From: DATEVL01 sp035281845
GTDB taxonomy: Bacteria; Chloroflexota; Anaerolineae; Anaerolineales; E44-bin32
Assembly (NCBI GenBank): GCA_035281845.1
Contig: DATEVL010000104.1
Span: 1 to 45,613 of the forward strand
Length of the DNA stretch: 45,613 bases
Direction: 5' to 3'
Shown here: in pieces, positions 24,326 through 32,486 of the stretch
Numbering within the stretch: position 1 is the stretch's first letter
How the letters are laid out: each line of letters starts with the position of its first letter
The notes under the pieces: generated by a model
The model's database searches: none
Told to the model about the DNA's origin: nothing
Seen by the model: the letters and a program-made list of their open reading frames with translations, nothing else
Translations under genes and position numbers: made by a program

Positions 24326-24598
24326 TTGGCCAACACCAAGTCTGCCAAGAAACGGATTCGACAGAACAGCCGGCGCCGGCTCCGCAATGCGCGCGTTCGG
24401 ACCCGGGCGCGCTCGAGCGTGCGGAGTGCTCGGCGGGCCGTCGACAGTGGCCAGGCCACATCGCCGGAGGCGGTTCATGCGGCCATTCAGGAGTTGGACC
24501 GCGCCGCCTCCAGCGGAGTGATCCATCCGAACAACGCCGCCCGACGCAAGAGCCGATTGCAGCGGTCGCTAAGCAAGTCTAAGGCCGGCGGGCGCTAG
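24326..24598 (+). CDS. rpsT: 30S ribosomal protein S20
   Basis: A 90-residue basic protein matching S20 throughout: MANTKSAKKRIRQNSRRRLR at the N-terminus, a second helix RTRARSSVRSARRA, and the conserved GVIHPNNAARRKSRLQRSL near the C-terminus. S20 binds 16S rRNA early in 30S assembly. It starts with TTG at 24326, 5 bp after AGGAGG; TTG or other weak starts are common for S20 genes, which are autoregulated in E. coli. It has its own promoter and a terminator-like hairpin. Confidence 0.97.
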   Translation: MANTKSAKKRIRQNSRRRLRNARVRTRARSSVRSARRAVDSGQATSPEAVHAAIQELDRAASSGVIHPNNAARRKSRLQRSLSKSKAGGR

Positions 24599-24620
24599 CC
24601 AACTCCCTCACGTGTTCCCG

Positions 24621-24652
24621 GACCACGACCGTCGAAGCCGATGGTCGTGGTC
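24621..24652 (+). terminator. terminator-like hairpin after rpsT
   Basis: GACCACGACC and GGTCGTGGTC form a perfect 10-bp stem with a 12-nt loop, followed by CTTCTGCTT, a weak T-rich tail. Confidence 0.65.
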
Positions 24653-24674
24653 CTTCTGCTTAAGCGCCACATGC

Positions 24675-24680
24675 TATAAT
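24675..24680 (+). promoter_or_regulatory. extended -10 promoter of argS
   Basis: TATAAT preceded by TGC (ATGCTATAAT), 22 bp before the argS ATG. The -35 region is weak, as usual for extended -10 promoters. Confidence 0.6.
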
Positions 24681-24702
24681 CCGCCGCTTCCCGGGGCCGG
24701 TC

Positions 24703-26505
24703 ATGTTCGAAACTGAACTTCACTCGATCGAGACGCAGCTTCAGCAGGCGCTAGAGTCCGCTGGAGCGCCGCCGCCCGGCCCGATCGGCTTTACCCCCCT
24801 TCCCTACGCCGGCCAATGGGGACTGGGGAGCCCGGTCTGCTTCCAGGCCGCTGCGGCCGAGGGTCGCAACGGAAAGCGTGGAGCTGTCCCCGCGCGCGCG
24901 TTCCAATTGGCCGCGCTCGTCGCCCCCGTCTTGCGGCCGCCCCCCGGAGTCGGGCGGATCGAAGCCGATCGAGGCTACGTCAACCTGTACTTCGAGACGC
25001 CCGTGTTTGCCCGCCGCGTGGTCGAGTCCGTAGGCCAGGCTGGAGACGACTACGGACGAGCCCCGGCCCAATCCGAACGGGTGATGATCGAGTACGCCCA
25101 ACCCAACACGCATCACTCCTTTCACATCGGCCACGCCCGCAACGCGCTCTTGGGCGAATCGCTCGCCCGCATCATGGAATTCGCCGGCTTTCCGACGGTG
25201 CGGGCATCCTATCCCGGCGACGTCGGGCTCGGCGTCCTGACCTGTGTCTGGGCGTACGAACGGTTCCACCTGGGTCAGGAACCGGAGGGCATCTTCGCCC
25301 GCGGGCGTTGGCTGGCGGAGATCTACGCCGAAGCCACTCGCCTGGTGACGGCACAGCCCGATGAAACCGACCAGCAGCAGCAGCTACGGGAGACCTACGA
25401 CGCCCAGCGGCGAGAAATGCTCCGCGCCTGGGACGCGGGCGACCCGCACGTTCGCCGGCTGTGGGAAGAGACGCGCCGTTGGAGCCTCGACGAGCTGGAG
25501 GCCATCCTCGAACTGCTAGGGACTCATATCGACGTCTTCTTCTTTGAGAGCGAGGCCGATGCGCCGGCCAAGGACATCGTTGAGGAGCTGATCCGCGACG
25601 GAATCGCCGAGGATGAGCGACCCGACGGGCCGGTGATCGTCCGCATCGACGAGAAGTTGGGGCTCAAGAAGGAACGCTACCGCACAGCGGTCCTGCTCCG
25701 CAGCGACGGCACGACCCTCTACCTGGCCAAGGACCTGGCCCTTGCCCGGCAGAAGTTCGAGCGCTATCACATCGACCGCTCGACCTACGTCGTCGACGTT
25801 CGCCAGAGTCTTCACTTCCAACAGGCTTTCAAGATCCTCGAGCTATGGGGGTTCGCCCAAGCGGCCAAGTGTTTTCATCTGGCCTACGGGTTCGTCACCT
25901 TGCCGGAGGGCGCCATGTCTTCTCGGCGAGGGAACGTCGTTTTCTTCAAGGACGTGTATGACGAAGCCCTCCGGCGAGTGCAGGCGGTCATCGCCGAGAA
26001 GAATCCCGACATGCCCGAGGATCTCCGCCCGGGAGTCGCAGCGCAGGTCGGCTTGGGCGCCTTGGCCTACGCGCTCCTTTCGGTCGACAACACCAAGGAC
26101 ATCGTCTTCGACTATGAGACCGCGTTGAGCTTCGACGGGCAGACCGGTCCCTACCTCCAGAACGCGGCTGTCCGCGCCGGCAGCATCTTGCGAAAAGCCG
26201 GCGAGCCGCCGCCCGGGCCGCGCTTCGACCACGAACTCAGTCCGCATGAGGTCGGGCTGATCGATCTGGTGGCTCGTTTCCCGACCGTGGTGCAGCTGGC
26301 GGCGGCCGACTATCGCCCGCTGATCCTGGCGAACTACGCCTACGACCTGGCTCGGCAATTTCACGCGTTCTACCACAGCGATCCGGTGTTGCAGGCGGAC
26401 AGCGAGAACGCGCGGACCAGCCGTTTGCATCTGACGCGGGCCGTTCGGCAAACCTTGCGGAACGCTCTGCACCTTCTGACAATCACGACGCCCGAGCAGA
26501 TGTAA
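24703..26505 (+). CDS. argS: arginyl-tRNA synthetase
   Basis: ArgRS of 600 residues, a class I synthetase that charges tRNA-Arg. The N-terminal domain (1-120) is followed by the HIGH motif in AQPNTHHSFHIGHARN (HIGH at 141-144), which is the ArgRS form. The insertion region holds LWEETRRWSLDELEAILELL and the second signature is MSSRRGN in place of KMSKS. The C-terminal anticodon-binding DALR region reads ILANYAYDLARQFHAFYH. The C-terminus (LTITTPEQM) matches the family ending. The downstream GTPase gene follows after 42 bp. Confidence 0.95.
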   Translation: MFETELHSIETQLQQALESAGAPPPGPIGFTPLPYAGQWGLGSPVCFQAAAAEGRNGKRGAVPARAFQLAALVAPVLRPPPGVGRIEADRGYVNLYFETPVFARRVVESVGQAGDDYGRAPAQSERVMIEYAQPNTHHSFHIGHARNALLGESLARIMEFAGFPTVRASYPGDVGLGVLTCVWAYERFHLGQEPEGIFARGRWLAEIYAEATRLVTAQPDETDQQQQLRETYDAQRREMLRAWDAGDPHVRRLWEETRRWSLDELEAILELLGTHIDVFFFESEADAPAKDIVEELIRDGIAEDERPDGPVIVRIDEKLGLKKERYRTAVLLRSDGTTLYLAKDLALARQKFERYHIDRSTYVVDVRQSLHFQQAFKILELWGFAQAAKCFHLAYGFVTLPEGAMSSRRGNVVFFKDVYDEALRRVQAVIAEKNPDMPEDLRPGVAAQVGLGALAYALLSVDNTKDIVFDYETALSFDGQTGPYLQNAAVRAGSILRKAGEPPPGPRFDHELSPHEVGLIDLVARFPTVVQLAAADYRPLILANYAYDLARQFHAFYHSDPVLQADSENARTSRLHLTRAVRQTLRNALHLLTITTPEQM

Positions 26506-26547
26506 GGGCCGACAAACCGCCAACCCTGCGAGGAGGGGCAACGCACT

Positions 26548-27870
26548 ATGTCGCGAAAGAACGTTCTGATCATGGGGGCCGCCGGGAGGGACTTTCACAA
26601 CTTCAACGTCGTCTTCCGGGAAAATCCCGATGCTCAGGTGGTCGCCTTCACGGCCACGCAAATACCGAACATCGAGGGTCGGGTCTACCCACCCGAGCTG
26701 TCCGGAAAACACTACCCTCACGGCATCCCGATCCACCCCGAGGCCGATTTGCTTCGGCTGATCCCTGAGCTCAAGGTCGACCAGGTCGTATTCGCCTACA
26801 GCGACATCTCTCATACCTACGTCATGCACAAAGCGTCGCAGGTGCTGGCGGCCGGCGCCGACTTCTGCATCCTCGGCCCCCAGGCGACGCAGATCGCCTC
26901 GAGCAAGCCCGTGGTCTCGGTGTGCGCCGCGCGCACCGGGAGCGGAAAGAGCCAGACCAGCCGCCGCGTCGCCGGGATCTTGCGCGGGCTTGGGCAACGG
27001 GTGGCGGCCATCCGCCATCCCATGCCCTACGGCAACTTGAACAAGCAGGCGGCGCAGCGCTTCGCCACCTATGACGACCTCGAAGCGGCCGACTGCACGA
27101 TCGAAGAAAGGGAGGAGTACGAGCCGCATCTGGCAAGCGGTGTCCTGGTCTTCGCCGGGGTCGACTACGAACGCGTCCTGCGTATGGCGGAGAAAGAAGT
27201 CGACGTCATCCTGTGGGACGGAGGCAACAACGATCTGTCGTTCTTCCGCAGCGACCTGCACATCGTCGTGGTCGACCCGCACCGCCCGGGTCACGAGATG
27301 GCCTACCACCCGGGCGAGGCTAACGTCCGCATGGCGGACGTCATCGTCATCAACAAGGTCGACACGGCGCCGGCGGAAGGCGTTCTCGAAGTTCGCAACA
27401 ACTTGCGGGCGCTGAACCCATCCGCCATCGTCGTCGAGGCGGCCTCCCCTATCTTCGTCGATGATCCGGAGGCGATCCGCGGCAAGCGGGTGCTGGTGGT
27501 CGAGGACGGACCGACGCTGACCCACGGTGAAATGGCCTACGGTGCCGGCTGGGTGGCCGCGAGACGATTTGGTGCGGCGGAGATCGTCGATCCGCGTCCG
27601 TACGCGGTGGGCTCCATCGCCCAGACCTACGCCAAGTACCCGACCACCGGGCCTGTCCTGCCCGCCATGGGCTACGGGGACGAACAAGTGCGAGAGCTGG
27701 AGCAGACGATCAACAACGCCAAGGCCGATCTCGTGCTGATCGGGACGCCCATCGATCTCGGCCGTCTGCTCGATCTGAACAAACCTGCCCAGCGCATCCG
27801 CTACGAGCTCCAGGAAATCGGACAGCCCACGCTGGCCGAGATTCTCGAGCACCGCATCGGCCGCAAGTAG
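26548..27870 (+). CDS. cyclic 2,3-diphosphoglycerate synthetase-like GTPase/ATPase
   Basis: A 440-residue soluble protein preceded by a strong AGGAGG site. It has an N-terminal Rossmann-like segment (NVLIMGAAGRDFHNFN), a P-loop AARTGSGKSQ (127-136), ILWDGGNND as a Walker B-like acidic strand, and INKVD as a G4-like base motif. The order and the GAAGRDFHNF start match the cyclic-2,3-diphosphoglycerate synthetase family (CpgS-like), first known from methanogens. Bacterial members are widely distributed but their product is not established. It may use ATP or GTP to form an intramolecular phosphoanhydride. It may be cotranscribed with argS and with the methyltransferase gene 10 bp downstream. Confidence 0.8.
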   Translation: MSRKNVLIMGAAGRDFHNFNVVFRENPDAQVVAFTATQIPNIEGRVYPPELSGKHYPHGIPIHPEADLLRLIPELKVDQVVFAYSDISHTYVMHKASQVLAAGADFCILGPQATQIASSKPVVSVCAARTGSGKSQTSRRVAGILRGLGQRVAAIRHPMPYGNLNKQAAQRFATYDDLEAADCTIEEREEYEPHLASGVLVFAGVDYERVLRMAEKEVDVILWDGGNNDLSFFRSDLHIVVVDPHRPGHEMAYHPGEANVRMADVIVINKVDTAPAEGVLEVRNNLRALNPSAIVVEAASPIFVDDPEAIRGKRVLVVEDGPTLTHGEMAYGAGWVAARRFGAAEIVDPRPYAVGSIAQTYAKYPTTGPVLPAMGYGDEQVRELEQTINNAKADLVLIGTPIDLGRLLDLNKPAQRIRYELQEIGQPTLAEILEHRIGRK

Positions 27871-27880
27871 CGACGCTCGG

Positions 27881-29146
27881 ATGTCCCGCCGGCGGCCTCG
27901 GCCGGTCCATCTAAGCTGGTCCGAAGCGCGCCCTCCGGCGCAAACCCCATCCGCCCTGGTCCGGGAGTCCATCGTGCCACCGGCGGCCGGCCGCCGGCTG
28001 CTCGGCCGCCTCATCCACGGCGACAACCTGGACGTGATGTCCGCCCTGCATCCGGAACTCGAAGGCCGGATCGATCTGGTCTACATCGACCCACCCTTTC
28101 GTTCCGGCAAGGCCTATCCCGCCCGGGTCGGCGCGGTGGAAGATTCGCGGCGGCCGGACGAATGGAAGACGCGTCCGGGGTACGATGACCGGTGGCCCGA
28201 TCTCGCGGCCTATCTCGATTTCCTCCGGCCTCGACTGGAATGGATCCATCGACTGCTCGCCCGGACAGGGACGCTCGTTGTACATTTGGACTGGCACACC
28301 TCGGCCTACGTCAGAGTCTTGCTGGATGAGATCTTCGGGCCGGAGCGTCTGGTGAACGAGGTCGTGTGGGTCTATCACGGCCCTTCCCCGATCCGCACCG
28401 CCTTCTCACGCAAACACGACACCCTGCTCGTTTACACGAAGTCGGCGCGTTACGTATTCAACGCCGACGCCGTTCGAATCCCCTATCACCCAAGCACGTG
28501 GAAGACTTTTGCCGGCTCGAGCAAAGCCGGCTTCGGCAAGGTCCCGGACTTGAAGCGAGGCAAGGTGCCGGAAGATTGGTGGTTCTTCCCGGTCGTGGCC
28601 CGCCTCCACGGTGAGCGCACCGGCTACCCTACCCAGAAGCCGTTAGCGTTGCTCGACCGGATCGTTCGCGCGTGGAGCCGGCCCGGTGGCCTGGTGGCGG
28701 ATTTCTTTTGCGGTTCGGGGACCACCCTGGTGGCGGCGTCGCGCCTGGGGAGGCGTTGGATCGGATGTGACTCCTCTGGGCTGGCGCACGCCACCGGCTA
28801 CCGTCGGCTCCTCGTCGATTGCCCAGGGGACGGATTCGAATCCTGGACGGTCGGATCGTCTCGGCCCAGGCGGCTCGAGCCCCACGTTCGCGTGGAGGTC
28901 ACCGCGCGGGAGATCCGCGCCAGGTTGAGCCCGCGCCGACGCTTTCAATGGTTCGAAGCGGACTGGAACTACGACGGAAAGGTGTTCCGCAGCCGCGCCC
29001 GAGTCGTCCGCGCCTGGCGTTCCGAGGCGGCGCTGCCGACGCTCCAGCATCGCGCCTCTCGCAACGGAATGCGTCGCACCGCACTGCGCGCCGCCGATTC
29101 TTCGGGCAGGATCTACCTGGCGGAGATTCCCCCCTCGGTCGGCTGA
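27881..29146 (+). CDS. beta-class DNA methyltransferase (N4-cytosine or N6-adenine)
   Basis: A 421-residue site-specific DNA methyltransferase. The order of motifs is beta-class: GDNLDVM (46-53), the catalytic DPPF (70-73), the central target-recognition region, TGYPTQKP (247-254), and the SAM-binding FCGSGTT (276-282) near the end. The C-terminal ~110 residues are Arg-rich and of unknown role. No restriction endonuclease, specificity subunit or helicase gene is adjacent, so it looks like a solitary enzyme. It starts 10 bp after the cDPG-synthetase-like gene. DPPF is known in N6-adenine enzymes but does not alone decide the base. Confidence 0.9.
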   Translation: MSRRRPRPVHLSWSEARPPAQTPSALVRESIVPPAAGRRLLGRLIHGDNLDVMSALHPELEGRIDLVYIDPPFRSGKAYPARVGAVEDSRRPDEWKTRPGYDDRWPDLAAYLDFLRPRLEWIHRLLARTGTLVVHLDWHTSAYVRVLLDEIFGPERLVNEVVWVYHGPSPIRTAFSRKHDTLLVYTKSARYVFNADAVRIPYHPSTWKTFAGSSKAGFGKVPDLKRGKVPEDWWFFPVVARLHGERTGYPTQKPLALLDRIVRAWSRPGGLVADFFCGSGTTLVAASRLGRRWIGCDSSGLAHATGYRRLLVDCPGDGFESWTVGSSRPRRLEPHVRVEVTAREIRARLSPRRRFQWFEADWNYDGKVFRSRARVVRAWRSEAALPTLQHRASRNGMRRTALRAADSSGRIYLAEIPPSVG

Positions 29147-29310
29147 TCCTACCCCGCAGCGACGGAGCCTTGCTCGGTCCGCTCCCTGGTACTGCCGTGG
29201 GTCCTCTTAGGTCATCAGGGCCGGTTGGGCGCCAGAGTAGCGAACCCTCCGGCGGGACCCATATATCCCAAAGCAAACTAGCGTCGTGCCTTTTAGGAAA
29301 AGCGCACCCA

Positions 29311-29545
29311 GGCCTTGGGCACCCCTTCGCCCTCTACGCCCCTTCGGGCGCCCCCAGGGGGCAGACCGCCACGCCCTTCGGCGCACCCGAAGGGGTGAGG
29401 GCGGGTGCAACCTGGGTGTGCACACCTGACACCGCTTCGGGCACCCCTTCGGTCTCTACGCCCCTTCGGGCGCCCCCAGGGGGCAGACCGCCACGCCCTT
29501 CGGCGCACCCGAAGGGGTGAGGGCAGGCGCACCCTGGGTGTGCCC
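29311..29545. repeat. tandem G+C-rich palindromic repeat, copies 3 and 4
   Basis: Two ~110-bp units start about 122 bp apart. Each contains ACCCCTTCG, CGCCCCTTCGGGCG, CCCCCAGGGGGCAG, GACCGCCACGCCCTTCGG and CACCCGAAGGGGTGAGGGC. They are nearly identical (CCCTCT versus GTCTCT at one point). The same blocks recur at 1583-1625 and 6430-6612. The 29147-29591 gap holds only this; it separates the methyltransferase gene from the response-regulator gene, which converge, so the hairpins could act as terminators. Confidence 0.8.
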
Positions 29546-29591
29546 TGAAGGGGGTCGAGCGCGTAGCTGGCCGTCGAAACGAATGTCCGTT

Positions 29592-30257
29592 CTATCCCGG
29601 TAGGTCGAACCGGTACCCTATGCCCCGGATCGTCTTGAGGAATCGCGGCTCCCTGGGGTCCGGCTCGATCGCGCGGCGCAACCAGCTCATATGCACATCG
29701 AGCGTGCGAGTATCGCCGGTGTAGTCGGTATGCCAGACCTGGCGGATCAACGAGGCGCGGGTGAGCAGCTTCCCGGGACTCTGGAGGAAGACCTCCAACA
29801 AGCGCGCTTCCTTCGGCGTCAAGCGGGATTCCCGTCCGAGGCAGCGGACGGTGCGCTGTGCCAGGTTGAGACGGATCGGACCGACTTCGAGCAGATAACG
29901 CGAATCTCCCGGAAGCAGCCGGGCGACCCGGTTGATCAGCTTGCGGGGGGTGAACGGCTGCACCAGGACAACGCTGGCGCCCTGAATGCTTTCGATGTCG
30001 GTGCCCTTCGGTGATACGAGCAAAATCGGTACGCCGTTCAAGCCCGAGCGCAGTGCGCGCGCCATGCGCGCGCCGCTGGCCTGCATCGAGGCGGCGTCGA
30101 GTACGATCAAATCGGGCTCATCCTTCTGGGCAGAGTTGAGGGCGCCGTCGACTTTGTGCTGAACGAGGACCCGGTAGCCCTTTTTTTCAAGGACAGGGGC
30201 CAGCGAAGGGGCGCTGGCACGCCCGCTCTCGATCAACAGGATCTTGGAAGAAACCAT
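29592..30257 (-). CDS. OmpR/PhoB-type response regulator with a degenerate receiver
   Basis: A 221-residue two-domain protein. The receiver (residues 1-110) has LLIESGR where the acidic Asp pair normally sits, keeping Glu10 but losing the second acidic residue; the phospho-acceptor LIVLDAAS keeps Asp54; the conserved Lys is replaced by Gln100 in VVLVQPFTP. The winged-helix DNA-binding domain (about 123-218) is normal: LTPKEARLLEVFLQSPGKLLTR, then TLDVHMSWLRRAIE and IRGIGYRF. No histidine kinase is next to it. It may be a phosphorylation-independent or atypically controlled regulator. A TATAAT box lies at 30322-30317. Confidence 0.9.
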   Translation of the reverse strand: MVSSKILLIESGRASAPSLAPVLEKKGYRVLVQHKVDGALNSAQKDEPDLIVLDAASMQASGARMARALRSGLNGVPILLVSPKGTDIESIQGASVVLVQPFTPRKLINRVARLLPGDSRYLLEVGPIRLNLAQRTVRCLGRESRLTPKEARLLEVFLQSPGKLLTRASLIRQVWHTDYTGDTRTLDVHMSWLRRAIEPDPREPRFLKTIRGIGYRFDLPG

Positions 30258-30316
30258 CGAGGCGGCCCCGAGGACAACGATAGCAGCCTTGTCGGATACC
30301 GGCTGCCTCCTCCGTC

Positions 30317-30322
30317 ATTATA
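30317..30322 (-). promoter_or_regulatory. -10 box of the response regulator gene
   Basis: TATAAT on the minus strand, about 60 bp before the ATG at 30257; the -35 region is weak. The rest of the 30323-30568 gap shows no gene, RNA or repeat that I can support. Confidence 0.5.
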
Positions 30323-30568
30323 CATGTTTTCTTAAGGTGGTCTACGTTCCATCCGGAAAGCGGGATAGCTCGAAGGTCCCGGGAAAACCGCCTGCCCACT
30401 CGCAGATCCCACGGTGTCGGCCCTGAGTCTTCCAGATTCGAGAAGCCAGGATCGGATGTGGGGTCAGCCGTGGATTCTGGGAACGCTCAGCCAGCTGAAC
30501 AGATTCGAGGGTGATGAATCGGTTGCGATCACCGTGATCCCAGACCGCATGCAACACCCCCGGCACAT

Positions 30569-31372
30569 TCACGGGGCCGCCGGGGTCCCTGCCGTGGCTG
30601 TGGTCGTGGCCGTCGGGGGGGCACCACGTATCTCGAACCGCGTCGACACCTGCCACGTCGTCCCGATGAAGATCTGGATTTCGTACACGCCTTCGGCCCA
30701 GCCACCCTCCGGCAAACATTCGGTGTAGCCATAACCCCCCGTCCCACCGTCCCAAGGTTTTGTTTCGAAGCATACAGCTTCGCCGTCGAGATACCACAAT
30801 GCGGTCCAGCGGACTCCGTTGTCGAGATGGTCGTAGCTAAAGGCACCATAGAGACGGCCGAGGGGGTTGTCGAAGACCTCGGCCGGACGAACCGGGATGT
30901 TGAACGCCGTCAGGCGCTGGGCCACCAGGATCGGGCTGAGGACGGCTTCCGGCCGTGGAGTCACCGTATCCTGGAAGACCAGGAGCAGCCGCTCGGGAAG
31001 CTGCGGGGTAGGGCTGGAGGTCGGAGTCGAAGTGAGGGAGGGCGTCGCCGAAATGCTTGGAGTGACCGTGATCGTCGGGGTGAGGGTGATGGTCGGCGTC
31101 TGCGTGCGCGTGCTGGTGGGGGTGACCGACGGGGTCGGCGGGAAGACGGCGTAGGCGGCACGCCGCCCCAGCGAGAAGACGACGGCCGCGCCCAACCCGA
31201 CGGCGGCTGCCACCAGCAACAGGCGCCAGCCGCTGGCGACCTGCTCACGCCGCAGCAGGTAGTAGCGCAACCTCCCGGCCCGCCAGACGCGCCAGCCCGC
31301 CACCCACCCCAGCACGACGGCTGTCAGGAGCAGACTCCAGGCGATCCAGGAAACGGTTTGGTCGATCGTCAT
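30569..31372 (-). CDS. two-helix membrane protein with Thr/Pro linker, unknown function
   Basis: A 267-residue protein with two N-terminal membrane helices (VSWIAWSLLLTAVVLGWVAG and LLLVAAAVGLGAAVVFSL) separated by a basic loop. A Thr/Pro/Ser linker (about residues 80-125) is followed by a ~120-residue extracytoplasmic domain (LLLVFQDTVTPRPEAVLSP, GRLYGAFSYDHLDNGVRWTAL, CLPEGGWAEGVYEIQIFIG) with a short Thr/Ala tail. No family is recognised; the last part looks like a beta-sandwich. The 120 bp to its right, before the Rhs remnant, hold nothing else. Confidence 0.65.
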   Translation of the reverse strand: MTIDQTVSWIAWSLLLTAVVLGWVAGWRVWRAGRLRYYLLRREQVASGWRLLLVAAAVGLGAAVVFSLGRRAAYAVFPPTPSVTPTSTRTQTPTITLTPTITVTPSISATPSLTSTPTSSPTPQLPERLLLVFQDTVTPRPEAVLSPILVAQRLTAFNIPVRPAEVFDNPLGRLYGAFSYDHLDNGVRWTALWYLDGEAVCFETKPWDGGTGGYGYTECLPEGGWAEGVYEIQIFIGTTWQVSTRFEIRGAPPTATTTATAGTPAAP

Positions 31373-31492
31373 GTGGGCGAGTTGATGGTGGTGGGCCAGT
31401 CACCCCGTCGGCTTGCGGCTGGGTAAAGTTGGCGGCCTCGAGTTTACCGCGGCGAGGGACGAATGAGGGGCGTGTGGACAATTCAGCCCGGA

Positions 31493-32395
31493 TCAGGGGC
31501 GATGTGGGCGGTACTGCCACCCTCCGGGCTGCTCCTCTCCGATGCGGCCCGCCCCGTAGAGATAGCTGGTCGTCCCGTCCGCGAGCACCTGGGTCAGGCC
31601 AGTGTTGAGGTCGAGCGTGTAGTTGATCTCGGACCCCGGCGTGATCTGCACCACCCGGTCGCCGAGCCCGTTGTAGCGAAATTCGTAGTTGTCGCCACCC
31701 TGCGACACGGTCGCCAGCCTGTTGGCGTGGTTGTAGGTGTAGGTGCTCGCCCCGTCGTTGAGGAGGTTCCCATTGGCGTCCCAGTCGTAAGGAACGCCAT
31801 CCGCCTCGACTAGCCGGTTGGCGATGTCGTAGGCGTACTCGTTCGTGCCTGCCAAGGTGTCTTGCGTGAGGCGGTTCCCCACGGCATCTTACGTGTAGTG
31901 GAACAGCTCGCCGCTGGCGTAGTCGGCAGCCGTGAGGCGATAGAGCGGATCATACACGTAGTCGATGACGACGCTCCAGGATGTGGGGGCCGATGTTGGC
32001 GTGGACGTTGGCGTCTCGGAGGCTGTTGGGGTCTCTGAGGGCGTCTCCGTTGCAGTTGGCGTGGGCGTATCGGTGTCGAGAGGCGCCGGGGTGTCCGTGG
32101 CGGTTTCAGCCGGCGTCAACGTTTCGGTCGGCGCGGGTTCGTCGGTCGCGGTCGGAGTTGGCGTGTCTGTCGCGGTTGGCGTCGACGTGTCCGTGGGAGT
32201 ATCCGTCGGAGTTGGCGTGTCGGTTACCTGGAGCAGTGGCACTCGCACGGGCGCGGCAAGGAATCCTCCACCGATCACTGGCGCGGAGGCCGAACCCCCA
32301 GTGCCCTCCGTCCACTGGCTCAACAGCGAGGCAGTCGCGGCGATGCCCATGTCCACCCACTTGGCGAGGAAGGCGCCGGTGAACTGGCCGTCCCC
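31493..32395 (-). pseudogene. Rhs cassette 4: truncated, broken Rhs core remnant
   Basis: Minus-strand remnant of the Rhs core. It begins at GQFTGAFLAKWVD, contains the Thr/Pro linker, DYVYDPLYRLTAADYASGEL, then a premature TAA at the codon that is TAC in the other copies (HYT-stop-DAVGNRL, near 31885-31890). It continues in frame (GNRLTQDTLAGTNEYAYDIAN, NGLGDRVVQ, RIGEEQPGGWQY) and then leaves the homology and stops at 31493. The C-terminal tip and the final core are missing. It is thus a dead cassette at the far end of the array. Its 5' junction lies just past the end of the 311-residue membrane protein gene. Confidence 0.8.
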
Positions 32396-32486
32396 CCTCG
32401 CTGCGGCCGGTGCGCTCCGAGGTGCCTCAGTTACAGAGCACCGTTGGCCGCGCAGACACTCGCTCGGCTTTGCGCCCGGAGAAGAG

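Noticed and set aside
25843..28026. A 727-codon open frame on the minus strand.
   Set aside because: It is antisense to argS, the cDPG-synthetase-like gene and the start of the methyltransferase gene, which all have clear family motifs on the plus strand. G+C-rich third positions keep the opposite frame open.
30323..30568. Small open frames between the response regulator and the two-helix membrane protein.
   Set aside because: They have no ribosome sites, no family motifs and unusual composition for this genome.
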